The notes beneath the pieces are model-generated. The model was given only the letters and a program-made list of their open reading frames with translations. It was not told the origin of the DNA and ran no database searches. The translations under genes and the position numbers were made by a program. This document shows, one piece after another, positions 62,419-64,000 of a DNA stretch of 64,000 nt; positions within the stretch are counted from its first letter, which is position 1; the number at the start of each line of letters is the position of its first letter. Source of the stretch: Paenibacillus terrigena DSM 21567 (GTDB lineage: Bacteria; Bacillota; Bacilli; Paenibacillales; Paenibacillaceae); contig NZ_KB895414.1 in assembly GCF_000374845.1 (NCBI RefSeq), positions 558,001 through 622,000 on the forward strand, read 5' to 3'.

Positions 62419-64000
62419 CTAAATCACCGTCAGACGGCTATCGCCTTCCGACCGAAGCAGAGTGACAACATGCATGGAAAGCCGGAACGATGGCCTATCA
62501 ATATGGAGAGCAGGATCAGATTGCTTGGTATAATGAAAGTTCCGGAGGCAGCTGGGCTGAGGAGACGCGGGGGGCGGGGCTTCGTGCCACAGGCAGCCAC
62601 CCAACCTTCCGCATAGACGATCCTGGCTTCCGTCTTGTCCGTTCGACCTAACCATAGAGAAGACACGGCGGTTGTTTCCGTGTCTTCTAACGTTGCCCCC
62701 TGTAATCCGATCCGCTTGAAATAAATCTTTCCCTTCCGCATCCAACAATGGACCAAATCTCAGTTCGAAATCCTTGTTCTTGTCAAAATGATTTGCAGGT
62801 ACCAGCAACACCGCCATCGTCTCTATACTTTCTCCCGATTCTAATTCCTCCTTGGTCTTGGGCGCTAATGCTTGCGTCGCCTTCACTGTAGCTGAGGATT
62901 GCGGCAGCCCGAGCATCAAGGATAAATCACTGAGCCGGATGGTCTCGGGCGAAGCATTCTGAATCCGGTATTTCGCGGTAAGAGCGATAATTCCTTGATC
63001 ACCGAACCCTTTGAAGGAGTCGCTATGAGCTGAATCGATCTTTAGCTTAGCCCATTGATATCCTTCGAGCGTAATCTTGATGTTACTCACTTGATTGCTT
63101 CGCTTCGGCTCGAAGGTGAAGAGCACCTGCTTCTCGGCAATGTTCCGCGTCGTTAGCAGATCGGAATAAGGCTGTTGTTCTTGCGGCTTCAGGGTGCTGC
63201 CCTTCTCATCCTTTAGCAGAAAGTCACGCCCGCCAATTCGCAGCATGTTAACGCTCGGTTGCTCGGGCAAGAAAAAGAAGAGCTTTTTCGTTGTACCATC
63301 TTTATATTTGAGCAAGAGCGTATAGTCCGTAATCGTATAGGTTCCCGAGGAATTGGATTCTGAACCAACGCTGGTGGAAACGCCGGATTTATCGCCGCTA
63401 TCTGAGCCGTCAGACGTAAAGCCGGTGAAGCTGCTGTCCACGAAGGTCCCGTCTTTATTGAACGTATACGTTAATGAACTTGCCAATCCACTGCCGAGCG
63501 TACTCGACGTATAGCTGAAAGATTCGTATTTGCCTTGCAGCTTCAGCCCGCTGACTGGTGAATATTTGGTATACTTATCGCCATCAATCTCCAGCTCTTT
63601 ATCCGAAATGACTTTATACGAATACGATTTTCCATTGTTCAGCGTGATCGTATTGTCTTTGATTTCATAAGACAGACATGCATCACGGTTGCAGTCAAGT
63701 GCATCGATACCGCCATCCGGGAATGCCGTAGCCACCTGTGTATCGTTGACGAAGTAGTAATAGTCCCAGCACAGATTAGGACACCCGCGAAGTCCACCGA
63801 CATCCATTTCCCAATGGGCATAGAAATTCCGAGGCACGCCTTGCTCGGCGGTCGGAACCCCTTTATTGACTTCTTCTTGAGCAGCGGCTTTCGTTAACCC
63901 CGACTGTTCAATATACGCCTCACTATAAATACTTATCAATTGCTGATCACTGTTCCAACCTACTACCGCACCCGTCGCTTCCCCAACAAAACGCAGCGGT
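62419..64000 (-). CDS. Secreted/surface protein with copper-amine-oxidase-like domain, N-terminus beyond window, C-terminus probably frameshifted
   Basis: The frame is open to the right edge, so the N-terminus is missing. The visible part begins PLRFVGEATGAVVGWNSDQQLISIY, the end of a copper amine oxidase-like N-terminal repeat common in Paenibacillus surface proteins. A lipocalin-like stretch (CPNLCWDYYYF...KLQGKYESFSYTSS) and a DUF4352-like beta domain follow to FGPLLDAEGKDLF. After DRITGG (about 62700) the composition changes and reads through a terminator hairpin. Adding one G to the G5 run (C5 at 62696-62700) would end the protein as T-G-G-Q-R-stop immediately before the hairpin. The last 90 residues are therefore probably not native. 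Confidence 0.7.
   Translation of the reverse strand, partial: PLRFVGEATGAVVGWNSDQQLISIYSEAYIEQSGLTKAAAQEEVNKGVPTAEQGVPRNFYAHWEMDVGGLRGCPNLCWDYYYFVNDTQVATAFPDGGIDALDCNRDACLSYEIKDNTITLNNGKSYSYKVISDKELEIDGDKYTKYSPVSGLKLQGKYESFSYTSSTLGSGLASSLTYTFNKDGTFVDSSFTGFTSDGSDSGDKSGVSTSVGSESNSSGTYTITDYTLLLKYKDGTTKKLFFFLPEQPSVNMLRIGGRDFLLKDEKGSTLKPQEQQPYSDLLTTRNIAEKQVLFTFEPKRSNQVSNIKITLEGYQWAKLKIDSAHSDSFKGFGDQGIIALTAKYRIQNASPETIRLSDLSLMLGLPQSSATVKATQALAPKTKEELESGESIETMAVLLVPANHFDKNKDFELRFGPLLDAEGKDLFQADRITGGNVRRHGNNRRVFSMVRSNGQDGSQDRLCGRLGGCLWHEAPPPASPQPSCLRNFHYTKQSDPALHIDRPSFRLSMHVVTLLRSEGDSRLTVI
62422..62651 (+). pseudogene. Remnant of a formylglycine-generating enzyme-type (SUMF1) gene
   Basis: One frame of the plus strand reads GYRLPTEAE, then TGA in place of the Trp codon, QHAWKAGTMAYQYGEQDQ, IAWYNESSGGSWAEETRG and HPTFRIDDPGFRLVRST, then stop (62649-62651). 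These are the consecutive blocks of the SUMF1/FGE domain. The block that should lie between W-Y-N-x-N-S-G-G and R-G-G-S-W (about 45 residues including GLYDMLGNVWEW) is missing: the two copies of GG-S appear fused. The 5' part upstream of 62422 has stops in this frame. The remnant is antisense to the end of the frame of the next gene. Confidence 0.8.
62658..62688. terminator. Terminator hairpin between the FGE remnant and the right-edge gene
   Basis: AGAAGACACGG pairs perfectly with CCGTGTCTTCT around a 9-nt loop, 6 nt past the remnant stop. It lies inside the shifted minus-strand frame, supporting a frameshift there. Confidence 0.8.

Noticed and set aside
62344-62616. Plus-strand 90-residue ORF over the FGE remnant
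   Set aside because: It is in a different frame from the conserved FGE blocks and lacks a ribosome binding site.
63639-63821. Minus-strand 60-residue ORF
   Set aside because: Shadow within the right-edge surface protein gene.

Overview
The window looks like chromosome of a spore-forming, Gram-positive Paenibacillaceae bacterium, most likely Paenibacillus or a close relative. The evidence is AGGAGG-type ribosome binding sites with TTG/GTG starts, a T-box in front of ilvB, an L20-type leader with an ATT start on infC, LplB/LplC-type sugar permeases with a YesN-like AraC sensor-regulator, the ytqA-ytqB pair, and a SCIFF peptide with its radical SAM maturase. No rRNA, tRNA, CRISPR array, prophage or intact insertion sequence was seen.

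Layout. 0-3.2 kb: a secreted multidomain protein cut by the left edge (probably a metallophosphoesterase) and a lipoprotein. 3.4-7.1 kb: an orphan DRE-TIM aldolase, then a Fur-boxed ferrous iron operon, feoA-feoB-small Cys-rich protein. 7.1-10.5 kb: leucyl aminopeptidase, a soluble PAS histidine kinase, a Cys-motif protein. 10.8-18.9 kb: a five-gene alpha-glucan operon (KTSC-like protein, DUF4912 protein, GH57 branching enzyme fused to a glycogen-synthase-like GT, sugar nucleotidyltransferase fused to a degenerate phosphohexomutase, GH15 glucoamylase-like enzyme). 18.8-19.2 kb: a 9-nt minisatellite, a strong terminator and an unexplained nested-hairpin element. 19.2-27.5 kb: a PerR-boxed peroxiredoxin, leuB, a polysaccharide deacetylase lipoprotein, and ilvB-ilvN-ilvC-leuA behind a T-box. 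27.6-31.3 kb: GNAT, a Gly/Tyr-rich protein, infC-rpmI-rplT, and a membrane GT2. 31.7-37.6 kb: sugar ABC importer with a divergent membrane AraC regulator. 37.7-54.5 kb: mostly housekeeping genes (PAP2 phosphatase, trmB, ytqA, ytqB, a glyoxalase-like protein, manA, two hydrolases, a DUF4080 radical SAM protein, recQ, a double MerR protein, an ABC-2 exporter, an RluA-type pseudouridine synthase). 54.6-58.6 kb: a more AT-rich accessory stretch (AraC regulator, ankyrin protein, an unknown, GNAT, mini-DUF1259). 58.7-64 kb: a cupin with a possible mother-cell promoter, a DarB/StlD-like ketosynthase III, the SCIFF ranthipeptide locus, a wrecked formylglycine-generating-enzyme gene, and a secreted protein cut by the right edge whose C-terminus appears frameshifted into antisense of that wreck.

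How genes work together. The glucan operon has the activities to make activated glucose, elongate and branch an alpha-glucan, and hydrolyse it, using unusual fused enzymes. The ilv/leu genes share leucine-type T-box control but are interrupted by the opposite-strand deacetylase. The SCIFF precursor is transcribed ahead of its maturase with a hairpin between them that should favour the precursor.

The best candidates for something new are the nested hairpin element at 18.99-19.16 kb, the glucan operon with its apparently dead mutase domain, the repeat cluster at 39.25-39.44 kb, and the locus around the SCIFF and FGE remnants. All calls are from reading alone; no database search was run.
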